Source: a virus
Virus record (IMG/VR): IMGVR_UViG_3300009593_000121
Span: 1 to 23,959 of that record
Direction: 5' to 3' (one strand)
DNA: 23,959 nucleotides
Positions within the stretch are counted from its first letter, which is position 1. Every line of letters begins with the position of its first letter. The notes beneath the pieces were generated by a model. The model saw only the letters and a program-made list of their open reading frames with translations. It was not told the origin of the DNA and did not search any database. Below are positions 14,831 to 22,120 of the stretch, in pieces. Made by a program: the position numbers and the translations under genes.

Positions 14831-16370
14831 CCATCCTTAGATTATTAATTACACAATCAGTAGACAATATAGTAGTAGCTACAGAAGCCGCATTTTTTAA
14901 AGCGCTTTTAGTTACCAGTAATGGATCTATTATTCCGGCTTTAACCATATTAACCGCTTTTCCTGTAACCACGTCTAAACCTCTTCCGTTTCCTTCAGGT
15001 AATGAGATTTCTACCATTCCAGCATTTTTAAGTATAGTACTGTATGGTGCACATACTGCATTGAGCAACACTTGCTCTCCTGTACTTTTTGCTTTTATAT
15101 TGTTTGCTGCATTAAGTAATGCAACTCCTCCACCAGGAACTATTCCCTCTTTAATAGCGGCTCTTGTAGCACATATAGCATCTTCTACTCTATCTCTTTT
15201 TTCTTTTAATTCAATTTCTGAGTTAGCACCTACCTTAACTACAGCTAGCTTAGCTGACAACATTGATACTCTCTTTTCTAATCTTTTTATAAAATTAATG
15301 TTCTTTTCTTTTTTAATTCTATCTTTAAGGGATTGAATAAGATCTATTACAACTTCAGGAGTTTCTTCTACTTGTATTAAAGTATTATACGCTGTACTAG
15401 TAACTTTCTTACAAGTACCTAGTTGATCAACGTGAATAAGGTCCATATCATCACCTAGTGTTTCATCTATAACAGTAGCTCCTGTCAACGCTGCTAAATC
15501 ATCTAGAGTTTCTTTTCTACTCACACCGAATATAGGTGCTTCAACTACATTTATTTTGATATTACCCTTAACTTTATTCATTGCTAAAGCCCCTATCACC
15601 TCATGCTCTACATCTCCAATAATTAACAATGATTCTTTATTTGTAATAGCATGTTCTAAAACTGATTGAATTTTTCTAATATTTTCTATCTTACTATTAA
15701 CTATTAAGATTAAAGGGTTTTCTAATTCTGCCGTTCCTCTGGTAGAGTCCGTTATGAAGTGCTGATTAACAAAACCTTTTTCATATTGAACTCCCTCAAT
15801 GCTTTCTATAACCGTAGAAGGATCTTCATGTGTTTGCATTCTAACTACACCAGTCTCATCTACACTTTTAAAAGCTTCTCCAATTAATTCTCCTAATTCA
15901 CTATCGTTGTTAGAAGATATTGTAGCCACTTGACTTATTCTATCTCCAGTGACAGGCTTAGAAATTTTTTCTAAATAAGCTATTACTTTATCAACTGCGT
16001 TGTGTATACCTATTTTTAATTCTCGTGAATTTTCCGATTTTATCGCGCTGTATGCTTCTTTTAGTATTGCGTGCGCTAAAACCGTGGCAGTCGTAGTTCC
16101 GTCTCCAGCTTCCTTAACTGTTTTACGAGCTGCTTCTTTTAAAAGCTTAGACCCCATGTTTTCTACAGGATCTAATAATATAATATCGTTTGCGACAGTA
16201 ACACCGTCTTTAGTGATTTGTGGATCACCTTTGCTGTCTTCAAGTATTACACACTTGCCGTTAGCCCCTAAAGTGGAGCTAACAGCTTTAGTGAGTTTCT
16301 CTATTCCTTGAAATATTTTATCCTTTGCATCATCACCGAAGTTAAGATGCTTTACTATTGTCTCGTTCAT
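14814..16370 (-). CDS. groEL: Phage chaperonin GroEL (Cpn60)
   Basis: 518 residues, a full-length class I chaperonin (bacterial ones are ~545). The ATP site is intact: KDGVTVAND with D55 (E. coli D52), GDGTTTA at 89-95 with D90 (D87), and RVED with D397 (D398), followed by ATRAAIKEGIVPGGGVALL. The apical domain (about 190-375) is present, including GFVNQHFITD (199-208), so substrate and GroES binding are plausible. The usual Gly-Gly-Met C-terminal tail is missing, and the protein ends INNLRMDESNR. It forms a double ring that folds client proteins with ATP and GroES. Lying among appendage genes in the late operon, it probably folds virion proteins. A 24-bp AT-rich leader precedes it. Confidence 0.95.
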   Translation of the reverse strand: MNETIVKHLNFGDDAKDKIFQGIEKLTKAVSSTLGANGKCVILEDSKGDPQITKDGVTVANDIILLDPVENMGSKLLKEAARKTVKEAGDGTTTATVLAHAILKEAYSAIKSENSRELKIGIHNAVDKVIAYLEKISKPVTGDRISQVATISSNNDSELGELIGEAFKSVDETGVVRMQTHEDPSTVIESIEGVQYEKGFVNQHFITDSTRGTAELENPLILIVNSKIENIRKIQSVLEHAITNKESLLIIGDVEHEVIGALAMNKVKGNIKINVVEAPIFGVSRKETLDDLAALTGATVIDETLGDDMDLIHVDQLGTCKKVTSTAYNTLIQVEETPEVVIDLIQSLKDRIKKEKNINFIKRLEKRVSMLSAKLAVVKVGANSEIELKEKRDRVEDAICATRAAIKEGIVPGGGVALLNAANNIKAKSTGEQVLLNAVCAPYSTILKNAGMVEISLPEGNGRGLDVVTGKAVNMVKAGIIDPLLVTKSALKNAASVATTILSTDCVINNLRMDESNR

Positions 16371-16394
16371 TTGATTAAATTAAATTATATTGGT

Positions 16395-16688
16395 TTACTT
16401 AAATGTTTTAACTACTTTAGGTCCTTTTAAGAATTCTAGTTTTTTGGAGTAATGTTCAATTGATCCATCTATAGCGGCTTCCGCTCCATTCATCGTTTCC
16501 CTTCTAGTAACATCTACCCATAAATCTTCTTCTTCTGGGTGTTTGTATTCGGTTTGGAAAAATCCATTTGGAAGTTGTACGATGCGCCAATTGCTTTTTT
16601 CAGCAACATGGTTCCAAAGTTTGACCATCTCTTGGTCTGGGTGTTGTGGGGTACTACTCCACGATTGAGTACGGTATAAAAACGTCAT
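16395..16688 (-). CDS. Conserved-looking hypothetical protein, 97 aa
   Basis: 97 residues: MTFLYRTQSWSSTPQHPDQE, then MVKLWNHVAEKSNWRIVQLP, NGFFQTEYKHPEEEDLWVDV, and TRRETMNGAEAAIDGSIEHY before a basic end LKGPKVVKTFK. The phrases 'W.IVQLPNGFFQTEY', 'TRRET..GAE.AID.SI.HY' and 'KLEFLKGPKVVKTF' have the look of a conserved small phage family that I have seen without an assigned role. It contains several Trp residues and no membrane segment. It precedes groEL by 24 bp. Function is unknown. Confidence 0.6.
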   Translation of the reverse strand: MTFLYRTQSWSSTPQHPDQEMVKLWNHVAEKSNWRIVQLPNGFFQTEYKHPEEEDLWVDVTRRETMNGAEAAIDGSIEHYSKKLEFLKGPKVVKTFK

Positions 16689-16721
16689 TGGTTTATTGTT
16701 TTTAGGTTATTATAATGGTTG

Positions 16722-17060
16722 TTAATGTTTGTTTTCTAAGTTTAGCAGTGAATTGTCCTTGTCTGCTTGGCTTTCACCACTGTAATTTTGCATTAAAGAC
16801 TTATCATTTTGAAACTTCTCCACCGTTTTTTCACTAACAACCTCATGTTCTTTTAACGGTTTAGAGATATTGTAAATCTTTTCTGGTGTAGGTGCCTTTA
16901 CTTCAGGTGCGCTGTTACCTGCACCACCTGTTGACCCTGATTTCACAGCTTTATCTGAGGAATTAACATAATCATAAAGAGCTTTTACTCCTTGATATAC
17001 TGGTCCGGCCGCAGTTTCAGCTGCTACTTTAGCTAATTTATTATATATATTATCCGGCAT
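16722..17060 (-). CDS. Hypothetical protein, 112 aa
   Basis: 112 residues. The N-terminal helix (MPDNIYNKLAKVAAETAAGP, then VYQGVKALYDYVNSS) is amphipathic. The middle is Gly/Ser/Pro-rich (GSTGGAGNSAPEVKAPTPEK) and likely disordered, and the tail is polar and charged. No known domain is visible. It overlaps the preceding gene by 11 bp. Its low complexity suggests a minor structural or ejection-type protein, but this is only a guess from composition. Confidence 0.55.
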   Translation of the reverse strand: MPDNIYNKLAKVAAETAAGPVYQGVKALYDYVNSSDKAVKSGSTGGAGNSAPEVKAPTPEKIYNISKPLKEHEVVSEKTVEKFQNDKSLMQNYSGESQADKDNSLLNLENKH

Positions 17061-17301
17061 ATTTTTCTTTATCTAAAATTTCTTTCTCTTTACTCTTTTT
17101 TATTTTTTTAAATCTGTCATTAACAACCTGTTTTTCTCGTGGTTCACGAGTATATTTTCTAATACCTTCTTCTGGTACATCTTTACTAATCACAGATTTA
17201 TCTTTATAATTTACCTTTCTTACAAAACTTGTTTTAGCTTTTGCTACAGGCATTAGTATGTTTTTTTCTTTATCTAAAATTTCTTTATCTGTCTTACTCA
17301 T
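17050..17301 (-). CDS. Small highly charged protein with end-duplicated KEILDKEK motif, 83 aa
   Basis: 83 residues, more than a third Lys/Arg. The motif KEILDKEK occurs near both ends (6-13 and 73-80). It is encoded by an exact 24-bp direct repeat at 17062-17085 and 17263-17286, 201 bp (67 codons) apart, so in frame. Between the copies is a basic segment (KTSFVRKVNYKDKSVISKDV, then REPREKQVVNDRFKKIKK). There is no Cys and no membrane helix. It could bind nucleic acid through charge, but no fold is recognised. It follows the Cys-rich protein by 10 bp. Confidence 0.55.
   Translation of the reverse strand: MSKTDKEILDKEKNILMPVAKAKTSFVRKVNYKDKSVISKDVPEEGIRKYTREPREKQVVNDRFKKIKKSKEKEILDKEKYAG
17062..17085 (-). 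repeat. 24-bp direct repeat, copy at the 3' end of the 83-aa gene
   Basis: An exact copy of 17263-17286. It contains CTTTATCTAAAATTTCTTT on the plus strand and encodes the C-terminal KEILDKEK. It may arise from in-gene duplication or local recombination. Confidence 0.8.
17263..17286 (-). repeat. 24-bp direct repeat, copy at the 5' end of the 83-aa gene
   Basis: The partner of 17062-17085, at an in-frame distance of 201 bp. It encodes the N-terminal KEILDKEK. Confidence 0.8.
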
Positions 17302-17311
17302 CTTTTTTTAT

Positions 17312-18709
17312 TTACTCCACTATCGTGATTTTTCCTTCTAATCCTTCATATGCTTCTGGATTTATTTTTGAAGCTTGTTTTATGTTTACTTGATAAATTG
17401 CTCCTGGAACTAAGTTTCCAATACCGTTAAAATTGAAAGCTGGTAAATAACTATTAACAGAGGAATCTGTTATCAGTAATCCATTTCCAGCTAAAGCTGC
17501 AAAAGGTTCAAAAAACCCTTCAGTTTCAAAAGCCTCGTTTATAGGTATACCTTCAGGAGCGTCTTCCGCTATTTGTATACTAGTCCAATACCATCCATCA
17601 AGATCTGTACTCAGTACTTGATAAGGTAAATCTGTTCCAGGTGGCTCTGAAAAAGGGCATTCGCCAGATGGACAACTCCAATCATTACTTGCTTGCGCTT
17701 CTTCTTCCCCAATAGTTAACTTAGGAGCTTCTACTGGTGGTTCTTCATTACATTCTTCAGATTCTTCACAATTCAATAATACAACACCTTCTGGACATCC
17801 TACTGCTTCAACACCTTCTGGTAATTCAGAAGGAGCTTCAAATGTGTAACACGCGCTAGAGGGTTCAGGTAAAATAAAGTTGTTTGTAGTTGTAGCACCT
17901 GGTGTATATGATGTCTCTTCTGGAAGCTCACAACATGGTGTATAAATAAACTCATCTTCTGTTCCACATTTCACCCATCTTAAATAAGCGAAATTTTCCT
18001 GAGCTACATCACAAGGTAGTACAGAAGAAACTACTTGTTCTACTAAAGGAGTTATAGGACCTGGAAGTAATCCAGTGGTAGGACCTACTCCATACCATTG
18101 ACAGTTGTACCAAATAGATAAAGCTTCTTCACTATGTAATTGTATTTCCGAAACGAAAGCTATTTCTTCACTACCACAAACTGTATAGCTAAAGTTTTCT
18201 GATGGTGGTTCTTCTCCACAACTCTCACAACATTCAGTAGGATCTACTAAGCATTCTATTTTTTCAAAGAATACTAAATCTGGTGGAGTACATACTTTTG
18301 TACTCACAATATAACAATCTTCGCTTTCCTCAACTTTAATGACATCTCCTATAGAAACATCTAACGTTGTTAAATTTACTACTCCTGCAACTTCTCCACC
18401 ACACGTGGTAATTTCGTACGTGTCTCCATTTTGACAACACTCACATGCTGTTGGTTCATCTTCAGCAGGGAATTCTCCTTCTATTTCTTCTACCTCTATA
18501 ATTTCTGCTCCAGGTGGAAACTCTTCTATTTCTTCTACATTCCAACATACTTCCGCCACTTTTATAACAGCTCCGGTTTCTGCGTATTCTCCTAAAGGAC
18601 TTTCAGTATATAAAATTACTTCAGGATTATTGCATTCTGTTATAGCAAACTTACTACTTGGAATAACTGAGTTATTTTTAAAAAATGTTACCGGAAAAAC
18701 TATACTCAT
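17312..18709 (-). CDS. Cysteine-rich, acidic appendage protein with tandem ~70-aa repeats
   Basis: 465 residues with 24 cysteines, rare for a phage virion protein, and rich in Glu and Pro. Two tandem units align by eye. Unit 1 (about 20-92) runs KFAITEC, GAVIKVAEVCWNVEE, then CECC. Unit 2 (about 97-164) runs TYEITTC, GDVIKVEESEDCYIV, then CCESC. Weaker partial units follow (YTVCGSEE; CYTFEAPSELP). The last ~100 residues end with the module NSYLPAFNFNGIGNLVPGAI, known to me from Bacteroidetes and their phages as an appended beta domain. No signal peptide or enzyme motif is present. It is likely a surface appendage, and the paired Cys could form disulfides outside the cell or bind metal. It lies between the long fibre and small unknown genes. 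Confidence 0.65.
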   Translation of the reverse strand: MSIVFPVTFFKNNSVIPSSKFAITECNNPEVILYTESPLGEYAETGAVIKVAEVCWNVEEIEEFPPGAEIIEVEEIEGEFPAEDEPTACECCQNGDTYEITTCGGEVAGVVNLTTLDVSIGDVIKVEESEDCYIVSTKVCTPPDLVFFEKIECLVDPTECCESCGEEPPSENFSYTVCGSEEIAFVSEIQLHSEEALSIWYNCQWYGVGPTTGLLPGPITPLVEQVVSSVLPCDVAQENFAYLRWVKCGTEDEFIYTPCCELPEETSYTPGATTTNNFILPEPSSACYTFEAPSELPEGVEAVGCPEGVVLLNCEESEECNEEPPVEAPKLTIGEEEAQASNDWSCPSGECPFSEPPGTDLPYQVLSTDLDGWYWTSIQIAEDAPEGIPINEAFETEGFFEPFAALAGNGLLITDSSVNSYLPAFNFNGIGNLVPGAIYQVNIKQASKINPEAYEGLEGKITIVE

Positions 18710-18719
18710 GTTTTATTTT

Positions 18720-21173
18720 TTATTGGAATCCATTTTGCATTACACCATATAAATTAGATCCATCACAAACGAAAGTTAAAACATCTACTACTGTACCTGG
18801 GGCGCCGGCCGGTGTTAATGTAGGTGGTACACCACCTGGCCATTTCCAGTTTCCTGGTCCAAAATTTAAGGTCCATGCTGTACTTTGCGGATGGCTAATT
18901 GTCATTATATAAGTACCTGGTGCTATATTAGTAGGAAAGTCTAAAGTAAACGATGATGGGACAATTATTGTTCCATCTACGAATATAGATACTATATCTC
19001 CTAGATCCATATTTGGCACTAAAGTATCTCCATTACCTACAGTGATATATGTGTTTTGAGAAGCTATTGTTTGACCAAAGAATTGTGTTCTTTCAAACTC
19101 AAATAAGCATGTGCTTGGATCTAATGTTGGGCTTGTACTTGGATTATTAAACCCAGTTATAGTTAAATCTTTGTCTACTTGTATTTGACTAGGTAATCCA
19201 CCTCCGTTTGTTGGTGAAACAAGCTCTATTGATGGGTTTGGAGTACCACCATTGTCAAAAGCCACTTGAAAAGTAGCATCAGTAGTGATAGTGTGTTTGT
19301 GACCTAGACCAACTGAATCTAAAATAGGTACTCCACTGTACACTGGTGGATTTGGCCAATACGTTGCATTAAAACCTATTCTTCCATCTGTACCAATACT
19401 CACGTTTCTACCTCCTGCAAGTGCAGATCCACCACCAACAACTACATTATCGAAGTTTTCTTGAAAACCAACGTCTCCTATTATTGTATAATTACCTAAT
19501 TGATCATTAAAAGAACCATAACTAACCCCTTTGTTACCAACAACAGTAGTATAACATTGTCCAGCTCCAAAAGTGTTAGGAAAAAACTCAATACTTTCAC
19601 CAATTGTTACGTATCTACCATCTTCTGGGTCAAATGGGCTTGCAGCTGGGCCTAAAACCTTTGTTTTTGCACCAATACTGATGTTTCCTACGCCATATGC
19701 AGCGCTATCAGCACCAATTACTAAACTTTGATCTGGAAAAGTTGTAGGAGTTTGAATTAATTGAGCTCCGTGACCTATTGCAATAGATTCTACGGCATCA
19801 CTAACATCCGCATGTTGACCAATTAGCACGTTATTGAACCCATTTATCAATCCAGCAGAAGGAACAGCTGAACTAGGTGGTCCACCGTCTGCAACTTCAA
19901 ATCCAATTGCTACATTTCCTGAAGCAACTGTTGCTACCCAAGCAGCATTATGTCCAATAGCTGTGTTTGTTTCGCCACCATCTAAATCTTCTAAACTTCT
20001 ACCACCCATTGCTACGTTAAAAGATCCAGAATATTCATTTCCAAGACCATCTAAAGCAACTCCAGTATTAGTAGTTAAACTATTAAAACCAACAGCAACG
20101 TTTTGACCATATTGATAGTTGAATGTAGTAGGAAATACTGTTGAGGTACCAAATTGTTTAAGAGCGTCATTACCTATAGCTACGTTTTCATTGTTATTTT
20201 CAACGTTACTAACTGATGTTATACCAAGAACACAATCTTCATTGCCACCAGGAACTGTTATAGTTTCTCCTGCGCTGTAGCCAGTTCCACCTGATACAAT
20301 AGTTACACTACCTATTCTCCCAAATGGACTACCATCAAGTGTCCATTCTATTTCTAATCCTTCACCTGATCCAGATGTTGTAGTCACAAGAGTAGGTCCT
20401 GTCGATGCTGCATAACCTGTTCCGTCAGGAAGACCACTGAGATCTAAAGATAATATAGCTCCTTGATAACTAATTAATCCAGAGTTTGCTAATGCATTTA
20501 AACCTAAAGAAACAGAATCTGTATCAAATTTGTGGTTAGATAATATAGTACCTCCTTTAGTTCCACCTACATGTACGTTTCTTAGTCCTTGATTATTATT
20601 GTTTATTGGAATATACCAAGATGAATTGTTAGTAGGTAAACCAGCAGGTACAGGATTAGTTCCAAATTGTATTTGACCAGAATCAAACTTTACTACTGTA
20701 TCCCATTCTAAAGCACTTGTGCTATCTTGTGGTAATCTCGTACCTAACGTCCACGTGTGTAATGTTTCTGTTACGTTGTTCCATAAATTCGTTGTCCAGT
20801 CTCCGTCAAACCATAGATTTCTAGATGCGATATTACCATCTAACCCTTGATCTTCCATATTGACAGTGTACTGTTTAGTTACTGCATCGTACGATGTTGT
20901 GAATGTAATAGATCCTCCGGCTGACGTGAAATTTAATGTTGAATCAACTTCATCTGCAACTACTTCTGGAAATAAAGAGGCTGGGACACCGTTAGAACTG
21001 AATGTCATTTTTTGCCAGGCTTTATCTGCAAATACTGTTCCTCCACCTAACCATGCAGCTAGAGCTCCTAGAGTAGTATTTCTCGTAGCGTTTTTATTAT
21101 TTGTTTGAGAAATTACTATAGTATCTTTAATATCTAAGTCAGTAACGGCTGGATATGTGTATATTATTGCCAT
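18720..21173 (-). CDS. Long tail fibre with YadA-head-like NxAIG repeats
   Basis: 817 residues. The N-terminus (YPAVTDLDIKDTIVISQTNN, then LGALAAWLGGG) is a tail-attachment-type start. A beta-rich region follows with a GGTGYSAGETI motif near 295. From about 220 to 600 there are at least ten irregular repeats of the type N-V-A-I-G / S-I-A-I-G: VSLGLNAL, NVAIGNDAL, NVAVGFNSL, NVAMGGRSL, NTAIGHNA, NVAIGFEV, NVLIGQHA, SIAIGHGA, NISIGAKT, NVSIGTDG. This is the left-handed beta-roll pattern of YadA-type adhesin heads. The C-terminus (LNFGPGNWKWPGG, then VDVLTFVCDGSNLYGV) is a common fibre tip. It probably forms a trimeric receptor-binding fibre. It is the second gene after the divergent region. Confidence 0.85.
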   Translation of the reverse strand: MAIIYTYPAVTDLDIKDTIVISQTNNKNATRNTTLGALAAWLGGGTVFADKAWQKMTFSSNGVPASLFPEVVADEVDSTLNFTSAGGSITFTTSYDAVTKQYTVNMEDQGLDGNIASRNLWFDGDWTTNLWNNVTETLHTWTLGTRLPQDSTSALEWDTVVKFDSGQIQFGTNPVPAGLPTNNSSWYIPINNNNQGLRNVHVGGTKGGTILSNHKFDTDSVSLGLNALANSGLISYQGAILSLDLSGLPDGTGYAASTGPTLVTTTSGSGEGLEIEWTLDGSPFGRIGSVTIVSGGTGYSAGETITVPGGNEDCVLGITSVSNVENNNENVAIGNDALKQFGTSTVFPTTFNYQYGQNVAVGFNSLTTNTGVALDGLGNEYSGSFNVAMGGRSLEDLDGGETNTAIGHNAAWVATVASGNVAIGFEVADGGPPSSAVPSAGLINGFNNVLIGQHADVSDAVESIAIGHGAQLIQTPTTFPDQSLVIGADSAAYGVGNISIGAKTKVLGPAASPFDPEDGRYVTIGESIEFFPNTFGAGQCYTTVVGNKGVSYGSFNDQLGNYTIIGDVGFQENFDNVVVGGGSALAGGRNVSIGTDGRIGFNATYWPNPPVYSGVPILDSVGLGHKHTITTDATFQVAFDNGGTPNPSIELVSPTNGGGLPSQIQVDKDLTITGFNNPSTSPTLDPSTCLFEFERTQFFGQTIASQNTYITVGNGDTLVPNMDLGDIVSIFVDGTIIVPSSFTLDFPTNIAPGTYIMTISHPQSTAWTLNFGPGNWKWPGGVPPTLTPAGAPGTVVDVLTFVCDGSNLYGVMQNGFQ

Positions 21174-21183
21174 TGTCTATTTT

Positions 21184-21489
21184 TTATGCGTAATGTGTTT
21201 CTACAAACTCGTTGTTATCATCAAAGTCACTACCACCACCTTTAACAGCAGCTGCAGCAGCTGATGCGATATCATTTACCTTCTCACTAGCTTTAACTTT
21301 AGATTTTAATCCTGATTGATCAGTTATTAATGATGGACTATTATATGCTCCCGGATCTTTATGTTCAGATAATATATTTGTTATTCCGCTATTACCGGTT
21401 CCACTTCTCCCCGTCACTTTTGCGAGTTCGTCTGCAGTTATCGAGTATCGATCTTCTACAAATTCGTTGTTATAATCAAAATCGGCCAT
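21184..21489 (-). CDS. Small protein with identical-type motif at both ends, 101 aa
   Basis: 101 residues and the first gene of the leftward block. The N-terminus reads DFDYNNEFVEDRYS and the C-terminus reads DFDDNNEFVETHYA, an obvious duplicate of the opening motif. Between them are polar segments, an Ala-rich stretch (IASAAAAAVKGGG) and no membrane helix. The protein is acidic and probably extended. The repeated end motif could be a docking peptide, for example for capsid or fibre binding, or a relic of recombination. No family is recognised. The start is ATG with an A/T-rich leader lacking a Shine-Dalgarno. Confidence 0.6.
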   Translation of the reverse strand: MADFDYNNEFVEDRYSITADELAKVTGRSGTGNSGITNILSEHKDPGAYNSPSLITDQSGLKSKVKASEKVNDIASAAAAAVKGGGSDFDDNNEFVETHYA

Positions 21490-21589
21490 TTTGTTTTTAT
21501 TTTAATGTTAATATTTTTCTTTGTGTACATTAGTACCTATTCACAGGTTTTTACTCTTTTTTACAAAATATTAGATATATAGAAGTTAG

Positions 21590-21600
21590 GGGTAACCCCC
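21590..21600. repeat. Inverted repeat GGGGT-A-ACCCC
   Basis: The sequence GGGGTAACCCC at 21590-21600 is a 5-bp perfect inverted repeat around one base, at the border between the AT-rich leader and the C-rich region. It could be a small protein-binding palindrome. Confidence 0.5.
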
Positions 21601-21624
21601 ATCCCCCTATCTTTCCAACTACTA

Positions 21625-21639
21625 GGAAAACGCTTTTCC
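21625..21639. repeat. Short hairpin GGAAAA-CGC-TTTTCC
   Basis: A 6-bp stem with a 3-base loop, readable on both strands. On the minus strand it lies ahead of the leftward genes, so it may be a leader hairpin or an operator. Confidence 0.45.
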
Positions 21640-21690
21640 CATTTGACCCCCGCCTTTGTTTTAAAATCCGCAACGATATTTTTTGGCCTT

Positions 21691-21940
21691 TTTCCTCCCA
21701 TCCCCTCCCCTCCCTAGGCTTTCACCTTTTACTATCTATCCCTCACCCCTCCCATCCGATCATATCTATCCATTCGATCTTATCCTATCCCTATCCCTAT
21801 CCTTATCCCTGTCCCTGTCCCCATCCCTGTCTCCGTCCCTATCCCCTCTCCCCTCTCTCCTCTATCTATCCAATCCCCATCCTAACCTCATCATCCCACC
21901 CCCACCCCACCCCACCCCTCCTATCCCCCTCCCTCCCCTT
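21691..21940. repeat. C-rich, nearly G-free tract (G-rich on the minus strand)
   Basis: About 250 bp dominated by C and T. I count 6 G in 21721-21940, and none from 21841 to 21940. Runs of CCC/CCCC recur every few bases, so the minus strand carries dozens of GGG/GGGG runs in close spacing, suited to G-quadruplex formation. The flanking DNA is very AT-rich, so the composition break is abrupt. The inner part is a hexamer array (separate entry). An open frame here translates only as Ser/Leu/Pro repeats and is not a gene. Confidence 0.85.
21786..21845. repeat. Telomere-like hexanucleotide array, 10 units
   Basis: Ten consecutive 6-base units fit the pattern [TC][AG]TCCC with few deviations: TATCCC, TATCCC, TATCCT, TATCCC, TGTCCC, TGTCCC, CATCCC, TGTCTC, CGTCCC, TATCCC. 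Read on the minus strand this is GGGATA/GGGACA-type repeats, similar in form to telomeric repeats and suited to G-quadruplex folding. Confidence 0.85.
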
Positions 21941-21949
21941 AGAACTAAG

Positions 21950-21983
21950 TAACTACGATGTCATTAAGATAATAATAATATAA
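21950..21983 (+). promoter_or_regulatory. 34-bp repeated element, copy 1 (candidate early promoter)
   Basis: TAACTACGA (one change from TAAATACGA), 7 spacer bases, then AAGATAATAATAATATAA. It lies just after the C-rich tract and 26 bp before the first rightward gene. No Bacteroidetes-type TTG...TAnnTTTG promoter is evident within it. Confidence 0.65.
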
Positions 21984-22009
21984 TAACTTAATAACTTAAA
22001 TAACTTAAT

Positions 22010-22120
22010 ATGACAGATTTAATAATAATGATGATTGCAGCTCTACTAGCTCTAACTCCATACATTCTCGTAGAAATAATAGATTTAATTAAAAAATTAA
22101 TAAATAAATTTACTAAGTAA
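22010..22120 (+). CDS. Tiny membrane protein, 36 aa
   Basis: ATG 22010-22012 to TAA 22118-22120 encodes MTDLIIMMIAALLALTPYIL, then VEIIDLIKKLINKFTK. It has one hydrophobic helix (about 4-24) and a basic amphipathic tail. It lies behind element copy 1 with the leader TAACTTAATATG, and its stop codon is the first three bases of copy 2. Tiny single-helix proteins encoded early by phages often target host membrane processes, but no homologue is recognised. Confidence 0.6.
   Translation: MTDLIIMMIAALLALTPYILVEIIDLIKKLINKFTK

Larger units (their letters stand above)
21490..22009. other. Divergent intergenic control region (~520 bp)
   Basis: This non-coding region separates the leftward late block from the rightward small-gene block. 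From left to right it contains an AT-rich leader (21490-21590), a GGGGT-A-ACCCC inverted repeat, a hairpin GGAAAA-CGC-TTTTCC, a C-rich almost G-free tract (about 21691-21940), and the first copy of the 34-bp element (21950-21983) with its A/T-rich leader. No tRNA or real coding frame is seen. The position suggests promoters for both directions and perhaps the replication origin. Confidence 0.75.

Noticed and set aside
14821-16311. Plus-strand frames opposite groEL (171 and 103 codons)
   Set aside because: They are antisense shadows of a strongly conserved gene, with Ser/Ala/Thr-rich translations typical of such shadows.
21500-21580. Host-type promoter for the leftward block (TAATATTTTG on the minus strand)
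   Set aside because: It only approximates TAnnTTTG, and no TTG box was found at the right distance. Too weak to list.
21683-21952. 89-codon open frame in the C-rich tract (Ser/Leu/Pro-rich)
   Set aside because: It starts with TTG, has no leader of the local type, and its translation is a direct read-out of the CT-rich repeats.
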